From: Terriglobia bacterium | GTDB lineage: Bacteria > Acidobacteriota > Terriglobia > Terriglobales > Acidobacteriaceae | Direction of reading: 5' to 3' | Length of the DNA: 64,000 nt | Assembly: GCA_020072815.1 (NCBI GenBank) | Contig: JAIQGE010000002.1 | Location: forward strand, 222,787 to 286,786 | Shown here: positions 53,530 through 61,324 of the stretch, piece after piece | Layout: each line of letters starts with the position of its first letter | Numbering within the stretch: the stretch's first letter is position 1 | Notes under the pieces: model-generated | What the model saw: the letters and a program-made list of their open reading frames with translations, nothing else | The model's database searches: none | What the model was told of the DNA's origin: nothing | Position numbers and translations under genes: made by a program

Positions 53530-53652
53530 GGCCGATAAGTTTACGACAGTCGTTCCAGGAGATCTTTGCGATCTACCTACGGGATGCCCCATCCCCGTTC
53601 ATCCCCGGAAAATATAGACTTACACGATTCATCGCCGGGGATGCTCGGTTTT

Positions 53653-53704
53653 CCGATCACGGCGATGTCGGCGATCACGTGCGATCACGGCGATCCCGAT
53701 CGGG
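53653..53704. repeat. 9-bp minisatellite next to the IS1595 insertion
   Basis: CCGATCACG, GCGATGTCG, GCGATCACGT, GCGATCACG, GCGATCCCG, ATCGGG. It ends 27 bases before the target-site duplication of the mobile element. Confidence 0.7.
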
Positions 53705-53730
53705 ATACCCCCTACCCTCCCCATTCATCC

Positions 53731-53738
53731 CAATGATC
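53731..53738. repeat. Target-site duplication, left copy
   Basis: CAATGATC, identical to 55970-55977. Confidence 0.88.
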
Positions 53739-53763
53739 GGTAACAACATACTTGACAAATCCA
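53739..53763 (+). repeat. Left terminal inverted repeat of the IS1595 element
   Basis: 25 bases starting GGTAACAACATACTTG, then ACAAATCCA. Differs from the right TIR only at positions 17 and 19, which make TTGACA here and TTGGCG there. Confidence 0.88.
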
Positions 53764-53780
53764 CATGATTGCGCTATGCT
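53752..53780 (+). promoter_or_regulatory. Transposase promoter overlapping the left TIR
   Basis: -35 TTGACA (53752-53757, inside the TIR), 17-bp spacer, -10 TATGCT (53775-53780). A start seven bases on would be at 53787, the A of the transposase ATG, so the message may be leaderless. Only this end has the perfect TTGACA. Confidence 0.65.
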
Positions 53781-53786
53781 TGGAGC

Positions 53787-54767
53787 ATGAAAAACGAAGG
53801 AGTAAGGGAACCGAAAACGCTCCAAGAAGCGGTTATCTACTTTAGCGATGCAGACAATTGCTTGGCCTACATGGTCAAGCACCGCTGGCCCGGCGGAGTT
53901 GTCTGCCCCACCTGTGGACGGACGGACGCGACTTTCCTCAAGAATCAGCGGAAGTGGCAATGCAGAAGCCATCATGCAACCCGGCAGTTCTCCGCGAAAA
54001 CGGGAACGATCTTTGAGGACTCGCCGCTGGGCTTGGACAAATGGCTTACGGCAACGTGGATGATTACCAATTGCAAGAACGGTATCAGTTCCTACGAGAT
54101 TGCCCGTGATCTCGGAGTCACCCAAAAGACCGCATGGTTCATGTTGCACCGCATTCGCAAAGCAATGCAGACGGGCAGCTTCCAAAGAAAACTCGCCGGG
54201 CACGTCGAAGCAGATGAAACTTTTATCGGCGGTAAGGCCCGTTTCATGCACAAAGACAAGAGGGAAAGAATCAACAGGCGCGGCTTTGGTGGCAAGACAG
54301 TTGTGGTCGGAGTCCTTGAGCGGGGCGGCCACGTAAGAACGGAAGTTGCGCCTGACCGCGAAAGAAACACGCTGCACATGGTAGTGAAACAGCACGTCGC
54401 TCCCGGCTCTCACCTGTCCACAGATGATTGCAAGGGATATTGGGGACTCTACGGTGATTACATCCACCAGATCATTGACCATGCCGAAACTTACGTAAGC
54501 GGGAAAGTGCACACGAATGGAATGGAAAACTTCTGGAGTCTCTTGAAGCGTGGCCTCAAGGGGACTTACGTGAGTGTCGAACCTTTCCACCTGTTTCGTT
54601 ACCTCGATGAGCAAATGTTCCGCTACAACAATCGTGCTACCCAAAAGCATTTCGTCAGCGATAGTGACCGCTTCCAGATGGTCGCTTCTCAGTTTGCCGG
54701 AAAGCGACTCACCTATCAGGAACTCACAGGCAAGGGAATGGAGAAACCCCGGCCCGAGGCGGTTTAA
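53787..54767 (+). CDS. IS1595-family DDE transposase
   Basis: 326 residues from ATG 53787. The N-terminal zinc ribbon (CPTCGR, Cys40 and Cys43; WQCRSHH) matches IS1595/ISXO2-like transposases. The catalytic residues are Asp143 in HVEADETFIGG, Asp213/214 in STDDCKGYWG and Glu247 in NGMENFWSLLKRG. The gene is uninterrupted. The ATG is chosen over a TTG 18 bases upstream because it begins the typical domain and falls at the predicted transcription start. Only a poor ribosome-binding site is present (GGAG two bases ahead). Confidence 0.93.
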   Translation: MKNEGVREPKTLQEAVIYFSDADNCLAYMVKHRWPGGVVCPTCGRTDATFLKNQRKWQCRSHHATRQFSAKTGTIFEDSPLGLDKWLTATWMITNCKNGISSYEIARDLGVTQKTAWFMLHRIRKAMQTGSFQRKLAGHVEADETFIGGKARFMHKDKRERINRRGFGGKTVVVGVLERGGHVRTEVAPDRERNTLHMVVKQHVAPGSHLSTDDCKGYWGLYGDYIHQIIDHAETYVSGKVHTNGMENFWSLLKRGLKGTYVSVEPFHLFRYLDEQMFRYNNRATQKHFVSDSDRFQMVASQFAGKRLTYQELTGKGMEKPRPEAV

Positions 54768-54772
54768 GGGTT

Positions 54773-54955
54773 TTAAGCCTCGCCGCCAGAATCGCGGGAA
54801 GGGCCGTGTTCGCTGGTTTTAGCCCGCTTCTTGCGGGCTTTCTTTTTGCGATCCTTCGCCAATTCCTTCTGCAATTCCGCATAAGGCACGGCAAGCAGCC
54901 CGCTCATTACCCTGTCGAATTTTTCAAACTCGGTTGGTTCTTTGTCGATTGGCAT
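54773..54955 (-). CDS. Small IS passenger protein, basic tail
   Basis: 60 residues. ATG at 54955 with AGGGAAAG eight bases upstream, four bases after the stop of the larger passenger gene, so it is the second gene of a passenger operon. The sequence EFEKFDRVMSGLLAVPYAEL, then QKELAKDRKKKARKKRAKTS, is a short helix with a Lys/Arg-rich end. No function is known. A strong plus-strand terminator (54821-54847) sits inside this reading frame, so the Lys-rich part may partly reflect that hairpin. Confidence 0.6.
   Translation of the reverse strand: MPIDKEPTEFEKFDRVMSGLLAVPYAELQKELAKDRKKKARKKRAKTSEHGPSRDSGGEA
54821..54847 (+). terminator. Transposase terminator, within the antisense passenger gene
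   Basis: Perfect stem AGCCCGC / GCGGGCT, loop TTCTT, then TTCTTTTT. It lies about 55 bases after the transposase stop and inside the small passenger gene on the other strand. Confidence 0.82.
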
Positions 54956-54959
54956 TGAA

Positions 54960-55922
54960 TCACTTTCCCTTACTGAATTGCCCTAGGTGTTCACTACTGG
55001 GGTACTCGAAAATGCGTTTAAGTATTGTTCGCTTATCCTGCTCCTGCCATCGCTCTCCGAATATCTGTACGCAACCATGTAGTTTGTCGATTTCATCACG
55101 GCATTCTGTGATTTGAACGCCATGCCCGAATTCATCATGCCATTCCCCTCTGAGTTGTACGCGGTCAGGAAGCATTCGGACTTGAAAAACAACGTGATCT
55201 CCTCCATCTAAGACTTCCAGGGCATCATCGGTATGATTCTTATCCACGGAATTCGGGGCGTCTACTGTCCAGTGATTCTTTTCGATTTTCATTACTCTAC
55301 GGCCAAAACGATCACGAATTACCGTAGATATCTCAATTCCGTTTTCTCCCTTTTCTAAAATCAACCCTGCTTCCTTCAGTAGGGACAAGGGTGTATTGTT
55401 TTCCCACCACGGAAAGATCACCCCAGAATCGCCAAACTCCAAGGCTGGACGCCCTCCCCTGTTGGGATTCCGCGCTGATATGTAGCCTGATGTCTTTGCT
55501 GATTGTTCCAGCATATAGCGACTCATTATGAAACCGCGTCCAAGATAAAAAAACAGGCATGTAGTAACAAACGATATCGCTAACTTTCTAGATTTCCCAA
55601 ACTTTCTGATACTAGTAAATGCATCGATCGACACATACACCAAGGCTAAGATGGCGAGTGCCCAGACTGGAAGGGCGTAAAGTAGCGGTAAGCTAGTTGT
55701 CATACTCACCACCGCAAACAACAGCGCCGTCGCTATCCGCACAATTCGCTCTCGAACGCCTGCGTCTTCCCGTCCCCGCTCTTCGCGGGCTCTCATTGCT
55801 TTTTCCTCCGCTTTTCTGACTTTCGCCGCCGCAATTTCCTGCTTGTGTTTTTCGTTCATTGTGGGTTGGCGACTCTCTCTCCCGTCCCCGAGATATACTG
55901 GCTTTTGTTGGTGGCTGGTCAT
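54960..55922 (-). CDS. IS passenger membrane protein with C-terminal beta-rich domain, unknown
   Basis: 320 residues from ATG 55922 (an ATG two codons earlier falls in the -10 box). A charged N-terminus (EIAAAKVRKAEEKAMRAREE) precedes two or three membrane segments (LLFAVVSMTTSLPLLYALPV, ALAILALVYVSIDAFTS, AISFVTTCLFFYLGRGFI). A soluble beta-prone domain follows: GIEISTVIRDRFGRRVMKIE, NHTDDALEVLDGGDHVVFQ, VRMLPDRVQLRGEW. Similar two-helix-plus-beta proteins are found beside IS1595-type genes in other bacteria, from memory; none has a named function. It could be a sensor or effector at the membrane. Less GC-rich than neighbours. Confidence 0.65.
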   Translation of the reverse strand: MTSHQQKPVYLGDGRESRQPTMNEKHKQEIAAAKVRKAEEKAMRAREERGREDAGVRERIVRIATALLFAVVSMTTSLPLLYALPVWALAILALVYVSIDAFTSIRKFGKSRKLAISFVTTCLFFYLGRGFIMSRYMLEQSAKTSGYISARNPNRGGRPALEFGDSGVIFPWWENNTPLSLLKEAGLILEKGENGIEISTVIRDRFGRRVMKIEKNHWTVDAPNSVDKNHTDDALEVLDGGDHVVFQVRMLPDRVQLRGEWHDEFGHGVQITECRDEIDKLHGCVQIFGERWQEQDKRTILKRIFEYPSSEHLGQFSKGK

Positions 55923-55926
55923 CCCC

Positions 55927-55956
55927 ATTATCCTCCATTTGGGATGGATTCGCCAA
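55927..55956 (-). promoter_or_regulatory. Passenger promoter overlapping the right TIR
   Basis: Read on the minus strand: -35 TTGGCG (55951-55956, in the TIR), 18-bp spacer, -10 GATAAT (55927-55932). The predicted start is close to ATG 55922, so this message too would be leaderless or nearly so; a GGAGG just ahead of the -10 could serve only a longer transcript. Confidence 0.5.
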
Positions 55957-55969
55957 GTATGTTGTTACC
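55945..55969 (-). repeat. Right terminal inverted repeat of the IS1595 element
   Basis: Reads GGTAACAACATACTTGGCG from 55969 inward, then AATCCA; 23 of 25 positions match the left TIR. Confidence 0.88.
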
Positions 55970-55977
55970 CAATGATC
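55970..55977. repeat. Target-site duplication, right copy
   Basis: CAATGATC, identical to 53731-53738. Confidence 0.88.
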
Positions 55978-56506
55978 CCAATAAACAAAGGACTTAGCCC
56001 CTAGTATCCCAATGCCATCCCAATCGGGCCCCAATCATCGGCTGAGGTCTGGCAAGCTTTGGCTAGTCGCTAGCTGCCAGCTGCTAGATGCTTTGTTTTC
56101 AATGATCTCTGTTCTTTCACACCCTGAGGCGCGGCTCAAGGCTACTGCATTCTAAGTAGAGAATCAACAGCGAAGTAGTACATTCGTCCGCACGCCTGTC
56201 AAGTGTCCTGAAGGTCAATGCGGAGCGGAGTGCTCGGTCACCACCCAAACCAAAGAGTTTGTCATCCTGAGCGAAGCGCATGAACAATCTGTCTGTCGCA
56301 AAGATGCTTGGCGCGGAGTCGAAGGACCCCGACGATCTCCAACCCGCCATGCAGCCTCAGTGAATTTCCCCCAACCTCTTCTCGTGAAAACGCCTTGGCG
56401 CAGCAGTCATGACGTAAGCATTTTCGGCGTTTCGCTGGCTCCTTCTCAGGTTCTTTCCGATCACGGCGATCACGGCGATCACGTGCGATCTCGGCGATCT
56501 TCCCCC
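55978..56506. repeat. Gap with TCATCCTGAGCGAAGCG element and 9-bp minisatellite
   Basis: No gene. After the IS there are CCCAAT-rich words (55978-56040), then a TAGTCGCTAGCTGCCAGCTGCTAG stretch shown in parts around 56069-56092. The dispersed TCATCCTGAGCGAAGCG ... GGCGCGGAGTCGAAGGACC element is at 56260-56330. The minisatellite at 56458-56502 reads CCGATCACG, GCGATCACG, GCGATCACGT, GCGATCTCG, GCGATCTTC. Confidence 0.65.
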
Positions 56507-57913
56507 TCACAAATAGCTCAGGAACCCAATATCCTTTCTCCTCTGCTTCAATCCTGCGAACCAGCGGCAGGGGAGATAGAGCACAGCTACCACGATCGCG
56601 AACACCAGGTAGAGCAAGCCGAGACTCCAGACGTATCCTTCAGGAGCCGGCGGAATCATGACTGGATGGTTCAGGAACAACCATGGCGAAACCGAGCCCG
56701 AGCGTATGAGCGATACTGCAATCGCCGCCAAGTGGATCAGCGGAATGTGCAGCACGTAATAGAAGAACGGTACGCGACCGAACGTGGTGAGTACGCCGGC
56801 CACGCGGCCTCCGGCCGTTTCCAGAAAAGGCAAGATCAGCAGCACAGGGCCCAGCGTCATGAGCAGGAACAGCAGGGAAGCCGGGTACTTGTTGGTGCTG
56901 AGGAATGAAATCCAGGCAGGTGGCTGAGGCCGCCGGGGAGGAGCGCTGGGAGCGGCTTTTGCTGCGGCTTGCGCCGGCTGCGCCGGATTTGCGGCTGCTC
57001 CGGCGGCCGTACTGGTGGAAGAATTTTGAGCAGCCTGAGGATTCTGCGGCTGCTGGCTCTGCGCGACAACCGGTCGCGGCGCCGGCTTGGGTGCACTCCA
57101 TGGCCGCGGGTCGCCATAGAGGTTGAAGCCGCGCAAGACCAGGAACAGTGCGATGGCCGCCGTCCCCAGGGCGAGACAGATGTTGCGGCGCGAGCGAGCG
57201 TCCATGATGACCACGCGCCCAAACGCGTAGCCCAGCGCCATGACGCAGATCCAGGGGACAATCGAATACAGCACAAACAGAGTCGACCCGTGGTTGCCAA
57301 GCTCGATCGGTCCGCCAAAATACAGAACCTGCCACAGCCAGCCCCAAGAACTTTTTCCAATCAGGGGGAACAAAGCCTGCGAATACGCGTCGAGAATGTT
57401 GTGGCCGAACACCAGCACCACGCCGAAGGCGGCGAGCACGCGCACCGGCAAAAAGATCAAGCCGGCCAGCAGGACCATGCACCAGCCGATCACCCAGATA
57501 ACTCCGGCCAGCAGGTAGTGGCTGAAATCAAAATTGAACGTCCAGGCGACGCGGAGGACTGTCAATTCAAGAAGCACCAGCCACAAACCGCGCGTCCACA
57601 GAAAGCGGGCCAGCGTGCCGGTGGTGGCCAGCTTGCGGCCGTGAAGAAATGCGGAAGAGCCGGCCAGAAAGATGAAGGCCGGGGCCACAAAGTGTGTGAT
57701 CCATCGCGTGAGAAAGATGCCCGGCGTTGGGCCGCCCGCGGGCAGTCCGGAAAAAACGCGCACGTGGTCAATCGCCATCAGAACCATCACCGCGCCGCGC
57801 ACGATATCAATGGACACAACGCGCGCCGGGCCGGGCGGGACAATCCGGTTGCCATAGTTCACCAGGATTTGGTGCGCGGTACCGGGGTCAGTGGCCGTGG
57901 ATGATGTCGGCAT
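56507..57913 (-). CDS. DUF1624/heparan-alpha-glucosaminide N-acetyltransferase-like membrane protein
   Basis: 468 residues with about ten membrane helices. RVVSIDIVRGAVMVLMAIDH is the DUF1624 signature, with the conserved HAGNAT-type His (DHVRVFSG) and later FFYYVLHIPLIHLAAIA. An Ala/Gln/Pro-rich insert (about residues 280-330) separates the two halves. Such proteins move acyl groups across the membrane to sugars on the outer side. Substrate unknown. A divergent promoter region must lie upstream. Confidence 0.8.
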   Translation of the reverse strand: MPTSSTATDPGTAHQILVNYGNRIVPPGPARVVSIDIVRGAVMVLMAIDHVRVFSGLPAGGPTPGIFLTRWITHFVAPAFIFLAGSSAFLHGRKLATTGTLARFLWTRGLWLVLLELTVLRVAWTFNFDFSHYLLAGVIWVIGWCMVLLAGLIFLPVRVLAAFGVVLVFGHNILDAYSQALFPLIGKSSWGWLWQVLYFGGPIELGNHGSTLFVLYSIVPWICVMALGYAFGRVVIMDARSRRNICLALGTAAIALFLVLRGFNLYGDPRPWSAPKPAPRPVVAQSQQPQNPQAAQNSSTSTAAGAAANPAQPAQAAAKAAPSAPPRRPQPPAWISFLSTNKYPASLLFLLMTLGPVLLILPFLETAGGRVAGVLTTFGRVPFFYYVLHIPLIHLAAIAVSLIRSGSVSPWLFLNHPVMIPPAPEGYVWSLGLLYLVFAIVVAVLYLPCRWFAGLKQRRKDIGFLSYL

Positions 57914-58030
57914 GTGTCATTCCCTCCGCCGGATATAGATACACGTGACATTAGACGGGATTCCGCACGTTCGTTATCGCCAGAAACCATGAAAGTGTAG
58001 CAACGCGGGATGAGATGCGGAGGAGAAAAG

Positions 58031-58243
58031 TCAGGGCTTGTGGGACGAGCCGGGCGGCGCGTCGGACGGCGCGTCGGACAGGGGAGAAGAATGTCCCGTA
58101 CCGCCTTTGCGTTTCTGAACGGCCTGGCGAAGAAGGTATTCGATCTGGCCATTCACGCTGCGCAGTTCATCCTGCGCCCAGGACTCCAGGTCCGCCCAGA
58201 GCGCGGGATCAATGCGCAGCAAAAATGATTTTCGTTCCGCCAT
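58031..58243 (-). CDS. Arc/ribbon-helix-helix DNA-binding protein
   Basis: 70 residues. [20 protein letters not shown] with [15 protein letters not shown] is a ribbon-helix-helix fold of the Arc-like type. The tail is Ser/Pro/Gly-rich. Similar proteins stand behind SPFH-protein genes in several genomes. It may repress this operon through the dyad ahead of the SPFH gene (59486-59511). The 208-base gap to the SPFH gene holds TTTGCGTCC and 8-bp repeats, so co-transcription is not certain. Confidence 0.75.
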   Translation of the reverse strand: MAERKSFLLRIDPALWADLESWAQDELRSVNGQIEYLLRQAVQKRKGGTGHSSPLSDAPSDAPPGSSHKP

Positions 58244-58451
58244 GGTTCTCTAATGTATGACCTCATGCGCTCAAGCGCCCGCTCGGATGTGGCCCTAAAC
58301 GGCCCGGCCGAAGCCGCCCCCTTCAAAGCTTTTGCGTCCTTTGCGGTGGCGCCTCGGTTTTCTGGAGTGCCTCCGCGCCTCCGCGGTGAAACATCCTGTA
58401 TCCCGGATGAACCGATGTTCAGATCGCCGATCTCCCGATGTCCCGATTGGT
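58244..58451. repeat. Gap with CACGAAGGA-type and 8-bp minisatellite repeats
   Basis: TTTGCGTCCTTTGCGGTGG at 58331-58349, GCCTCCGCGCCTCCGCGGTG at 58369-58388, and the short array GATCGCCGATCTCCCGATG, then TCCCGAT, at 58422-58447, ending near the SPFH stop. Confidence 0.6.
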
Positions 58452-59456
58452 TTACGTGTACAGCGTTCCGGTGTTCACCACCGGATGCACTTCCGATTCG
58501 GCGCACAAGACCACCATGAGATTGCTGACCATGGCGGCGCGGCGCTCGTCGTCCAGTGTGACCACGCCTTTTTCCGCCAGCTCTCGGAGCGCCATGTCCA
58601 CCATGCTGACGGCGCCCTGCACAATGGTTTTCCGCGCGGCGATGACCGCTTCCGCCTGCTGGCGGCGCAGCATGGCCTGGGCGATTTCCGGCGCGTACGC
58701 CAGGTGCGTGAGCCGGGCTTCATCCACGGTGACGCCGGCCTTGGCCAGCCGTTCCTGCAGCTCCGCGCGCAACGCCGCGGAAACTTCTTCCACGTTGCTG
58801 CGTAGCGTGGCCTCGTTGGCTTCGCCGTGGTCGTACGAATAAAGGTTGGCCAGGTGGCGCAATGACGATTCGCTCTGCATGGTCACGTAGTTCTCGTAGT
58901 TGTCCACGTCAAACATGGCTTGCGCCGTGTCATTCACGCGCCACACAACTACCGCGCCAATCTCAATCGGATTACCGCCCTTGTCGTTGACTTTGAGTTT
59001 TTCGCCGTTGAGCGTGCGCGCGCGCAGAGAGATCTTGTTGCGGCCCAGGGGACGCTGTCCCACCGTTGGCGCCGCACCGGCCTTGGCTGCGGCAATGCGG
59101 CCCTGCCAGGACGCAGCCGCTTGCGGTCCGTTCGAATAGAACGGATTGCCCCAGTGGAACCCGCTGGTCCGCACCGTGCCTTTGTATTTGCCGAACAGCA
59201 CCAGCACGCGGGCTTCATTGGGTTGCAGGGTGAACAGACCGGTGAGCAGGATGACGAGCACAGGCAACATCAACATCGCCGGAACAAAGAGTTCAAAGTG
59301 GGGATGACCCAGGGTCTCCACGCCGTCTTTGATCGAATAGACAAACAGGGCAATGTCCGCCAGCAGCAGCGCGATCAGCAGGACCAGCATCATGGCTCCG
59401 CTGGGCACGGTTACCACCCGCTCGTGGTTCAGGGAAGTGGTTTGAATGGTGTTCAT
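58452..59456 (-). CDS. SPFH (band 7) domain membrane protein
   Basis: 334 residues. Two N-terminal membrane segments ([40 protein letters not shown]) followed by an SPFH domain ([77 protein letters not shown]). SPFH proteins form membrane-bound cages or rings. The coding start has no strong ribosome-binding site. A 26-bp dyad stands 30 bases upstream. Confidence 0.9.
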   Translation of the reverse strand: MNTIQTTSLNHERVVTVPSGAMMLVLLIALLLADIALFVYSIKDGVETLGHPHFELFVPAMLMLPVLVILLTGLFTLQPNEARVLVLFGKYKGTVRTSGFHWGNPFYSNGPQAAASWQGRIAAAKAGAAPTVGQRPLGRNKISLRARTLNGEKLKVNDKGGNPIEIGAVVVWRVNDTAQAMFDVDNYENYVTMQSESSLRHLANLYSYDHGEANEATLRSNVEEVSAALRAELQERLAKAGVTVDEARLTHLAYAPEIAQAMLRRQQAEAVIAARKTIVQGAVSMVDMALRELAEKGVVTLDDERRAAMVSNLMVVLCAESEVHPVVNTGTLYT

Positions 59457-59485
59457 GGTTGCAATTCCTTAACAAGCATCGCTTG

Positions 59486-59511
59486 TTATCAGTATGATAT
59501 CATAAAGATAA
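59486..59511. promoter_or_regulatory. 26-bp dyad upstream of the SPFH gene, possible operator
   Basis: Outer arms TTATC / GATAA and a central perfect palindrome TGATATCA, symmetric about 59498/59499. Directly downstream is another inverted pair AACAAGC-ATC-GCTTGTT (59471-59487). It lies in an AT-rich region that fits a promoter. A ribbon-helix-helix protein encoded in the same unit is a candidate binder. Confidence 0.5.
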
Positions 59512-59751
59512 CACAACAGCAGAAGCTAAATATTTCCATATTAATCAATAGCTTATCGAGATTGGCCCTGGGCGTTGAAGGGAATGCTCGGAAGCGGGTT
59601 GACCGGATTACAAGTTTGCGAGAGTTGAGGCTGCACGCCGTCACGCCGGCACAAGGAAATCTAATTTTCACTCACCTGCGGCTCTGTTTGGCGGTATCAT
59701 CTGCGCCAACGAGTGAGATGCGCCATCATTCTGCTTGAACGGAGATAGACA

Positions 59752-60690
59752 ATGAAGCCACTTCGTTGGTGTATCACTGCAATTTGGTTCGGTTTGGCAG
59801 TTTACGTTGGGCTCATGTTTCTGCAGGGCCCATTGGTTCAGAGTTGGTCAACCGTCCATGACTTTGGCGGCTGGCTGAGCTTCCTGAAGATGCTATTAGG
59901 ACTTGCCTTGGTGGAACTGGTCTTTGTCGCCGCCTATCTGGCGGCACGAGGTATCCCGGGCCTGATGGGTTCGGCGGATTCCACAACCACCACTTCATCC
60001 GTGGGCTTTCCCGCGCAACCTACGGTGGCCGTTGGCATCTGGCTGTTGTTTCTGATTGTCCTCCTGGTGGCCGGGTTACTGGCTGTGCTGGGGAATACAG
60101 CCGGCGCTGATGCCGGAGGTTTCAAGGGATGGACCGCGCAATCGGACGTGAAGAATTTACTGGTCACCATGCTGGCTGCAGGGATCGGAAGCTTGATCAC
60201 GGCCATGCTGGGATACGTGGAGCATGCCAGCGAAAAGACCGACTTCAAGCTGGCATTCGTGCCCTGGTACGTGGCCCGTCCGGTGATGGGTACGCTGCTC
60301 GGCTTGATCTTCTATTTCATCATCCGCGGCGGCCTCTTTGTCACCGTCAACCCAAGTTCCACCACTAAATTTGACCCCAAAGACCTAAACGTATGGACGC
60401 TGGCCGGCATGGGCTCCCTGGTGGGAATGTTCAGCAAGAACGCGATTTCCAAGCTGCAGGAAATCTTTGAAACACTCTTCGCCAAGAAGCCCGGGTCAAA
60501 TGGCGGCGCCATTGACGAGGGCGGCGGTGGCGACAATAGCGGCCAGGCGGGGAACGGTGGTCAGCAGGCAGGGAATGGCAGCCAAGCGGGCAACGGTGGT
60601 CAAGCAGGGAGCGGTGGTCAGGCTGCAGCGAGCGGCGGCCAGGGAAGTGCCAAGCCGGGTGGTCAAAGCGGTGAGGGCGACAAGAAATAA
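59752..60690 (+). CDS. Membrane protein with Gly/Gln-rich repeat tail, unknown
   Basis: 312 residues. ATG with GGAGATAG ahead. About five membrane segments (FGLAVYVGLMFLQGPLVQSW, FLKMLLGLALVELVFVAAYL, VGIWLLFLIVLLVAGLLAVL, LLVTMLAAGIGSLITAMLG, VMGTLLGLIFYFIIRGGLF). Residues about 255-312 form a low-complexity tail of GNGGQ/AGNGSQ/SGGQA units. No family recognised. The tail resembles surface or phase-separating segments. Divergent from the SPFH gene. Confidence 0.65.
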   Translation: MKPLRWCITAIWFGLAVYVGLMFLQGPLVQSWSTVHDFGGWLSFLKMLLGLALVELVFVAAYLAARGIPGLMGSADSTTTTSSVGFPAQPTVAVGIWLLFLIVLLVAGLLAVLGNTAGADAGGFKGWTAQSDVKNLLVTMLAAGIGSLITAMLGYVEHASEKTDFKLAFVPWYVARPVMGTLLGLIFYFIIRGGLFVTVNPSSTTKFDPKDLNVWTLAGMGSLVGMFSKNAISKLQEIFETLFAKKPGSNGGAIDEGGGGDNSGQAGNGGQQAGNGSQAGNGGQAGSGGQAAASGGQGSAKPGGQSGEGDKK

Positions 60691-60799
60691 ATAAGGATCA
60701 GTCAACTCACTCGACCGAAGAGCTTAGCTCGGCTCTCGGATTCAATAGAGGCACAGAGCAGATATCGATTCCCGCTAATCCAGGAAACCGCAGGGCGTG

Positions 60800-61099
60800 T
60801 TAATCTCCGCTCCCCGTGCAGTAGGGCCCCAAGGCGGGCATGATGAAAATGTCTGCGACCTCCGGCAGGAACGTGGCGAGACCACCCGTAAAACGAATGC
60901 ATTCTTTTCCCACGAAGACGTTGATGTGTTGCCGGATCTCACCCTGCTCGTCGACGATACGGTCGTGCAAGCCAGGGTGAAGGCTCCAGAGAGATTCGAA
61001 GGCATCTCGAACAGTACATGAGTGGTTCGGGAGCGTGATAACAACTCGGCCGTCCGTGTAGACGGAAAGCTTACCGGGCAGGCGCACAGTGATTCGCAT
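60800..61099 (-). CDS. MoaD/ThiS-like ubiquitin-fold protein without terminal Gly-Gly
   Basis: 99 residues from ATG 61099 (AAGGTGG upstream; the frame is open to 61240 but that part is not family-like). RITVRLPGKLSVYTDGRVV, SCTVRDAFESLWSLHPGLHD, HINVFVGKECIRFTGGLATFL and DIFIMPALG give the MoaD beta-grasp fold. The usual C-terminal Gly-Gly is missing (ends GPYCTGSGD), so it probably cannot be activated as a sulfur carrier in the usual way. It lies just ahead of LuxR-type regulators on the same strand. Confidence 0.75.
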   Translation of the reverse strand: MRITVRLPGKLSVYTDGRVVITLPNHSCTVRDAFESLWSLHPGLHDRIVDEQGEIRQHINVFVGKECIRFTGGLATFLPEVADIFIMPALGPYCTGSGD

Positions 61100-61324
61100 C
61101 AGTCCACCTTGCAAAGACAGGAACCGCTCCGCCAACCGTAAGTCTGACCTCGATCGCGCGCTTCTCCTAAATTGCGATTTGTTTCGGCTCGACAGCGCGC
61201 CAGGAACGATCTTTTGACGTTGCCCGTGAAGCCTGCTCACGTTCCCGCACCGATAGAATGGTTAGCCCACTCTACCCCTTTCAGCGATCATTTGCAGAAC
61301 GAAGACCGCGGGCGCACCCCTGCT

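Larger units (their letters stand above)
53739..55969 (+). mobile_element. IS1595-family element with passenger genes (complete, 2231 bp)
   Basis: Both ends are defined. The left end starts GGTAACAACATACTTG (53739) and the right end, read inward, begins with the same sequence (55969). The 25-bp imperfect terminal inverted repeats match at 23 of 25 positions. An exact 8-bp duplication CAATGATC flanks the element (53731-53738 and 55970-55977), the length typical of IS1595. It contains one transposase gene on the plus strand and two passenger genes on the minus strand. The intact ends, duplication and genes suggest recent insertion. IS1595 elements with passengers are known as a group; these passengers are not identified. 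Confidence 0.92.

Noticed and set aside
56640..57482. A 280-codon minus-strand frame within the DUF1624 gene
   Set aside because: It lies in another frame of a gene with ten membrane helices and the family signature; no start signal of its own.
60800..61240. A 146-residue version of the MoaD-like protein
   Set aside because: The first 47 residues are Arg/Ser-rich and unlike the family; ATG 61099 has a good ribosome-binding site and gives the normal fold start.
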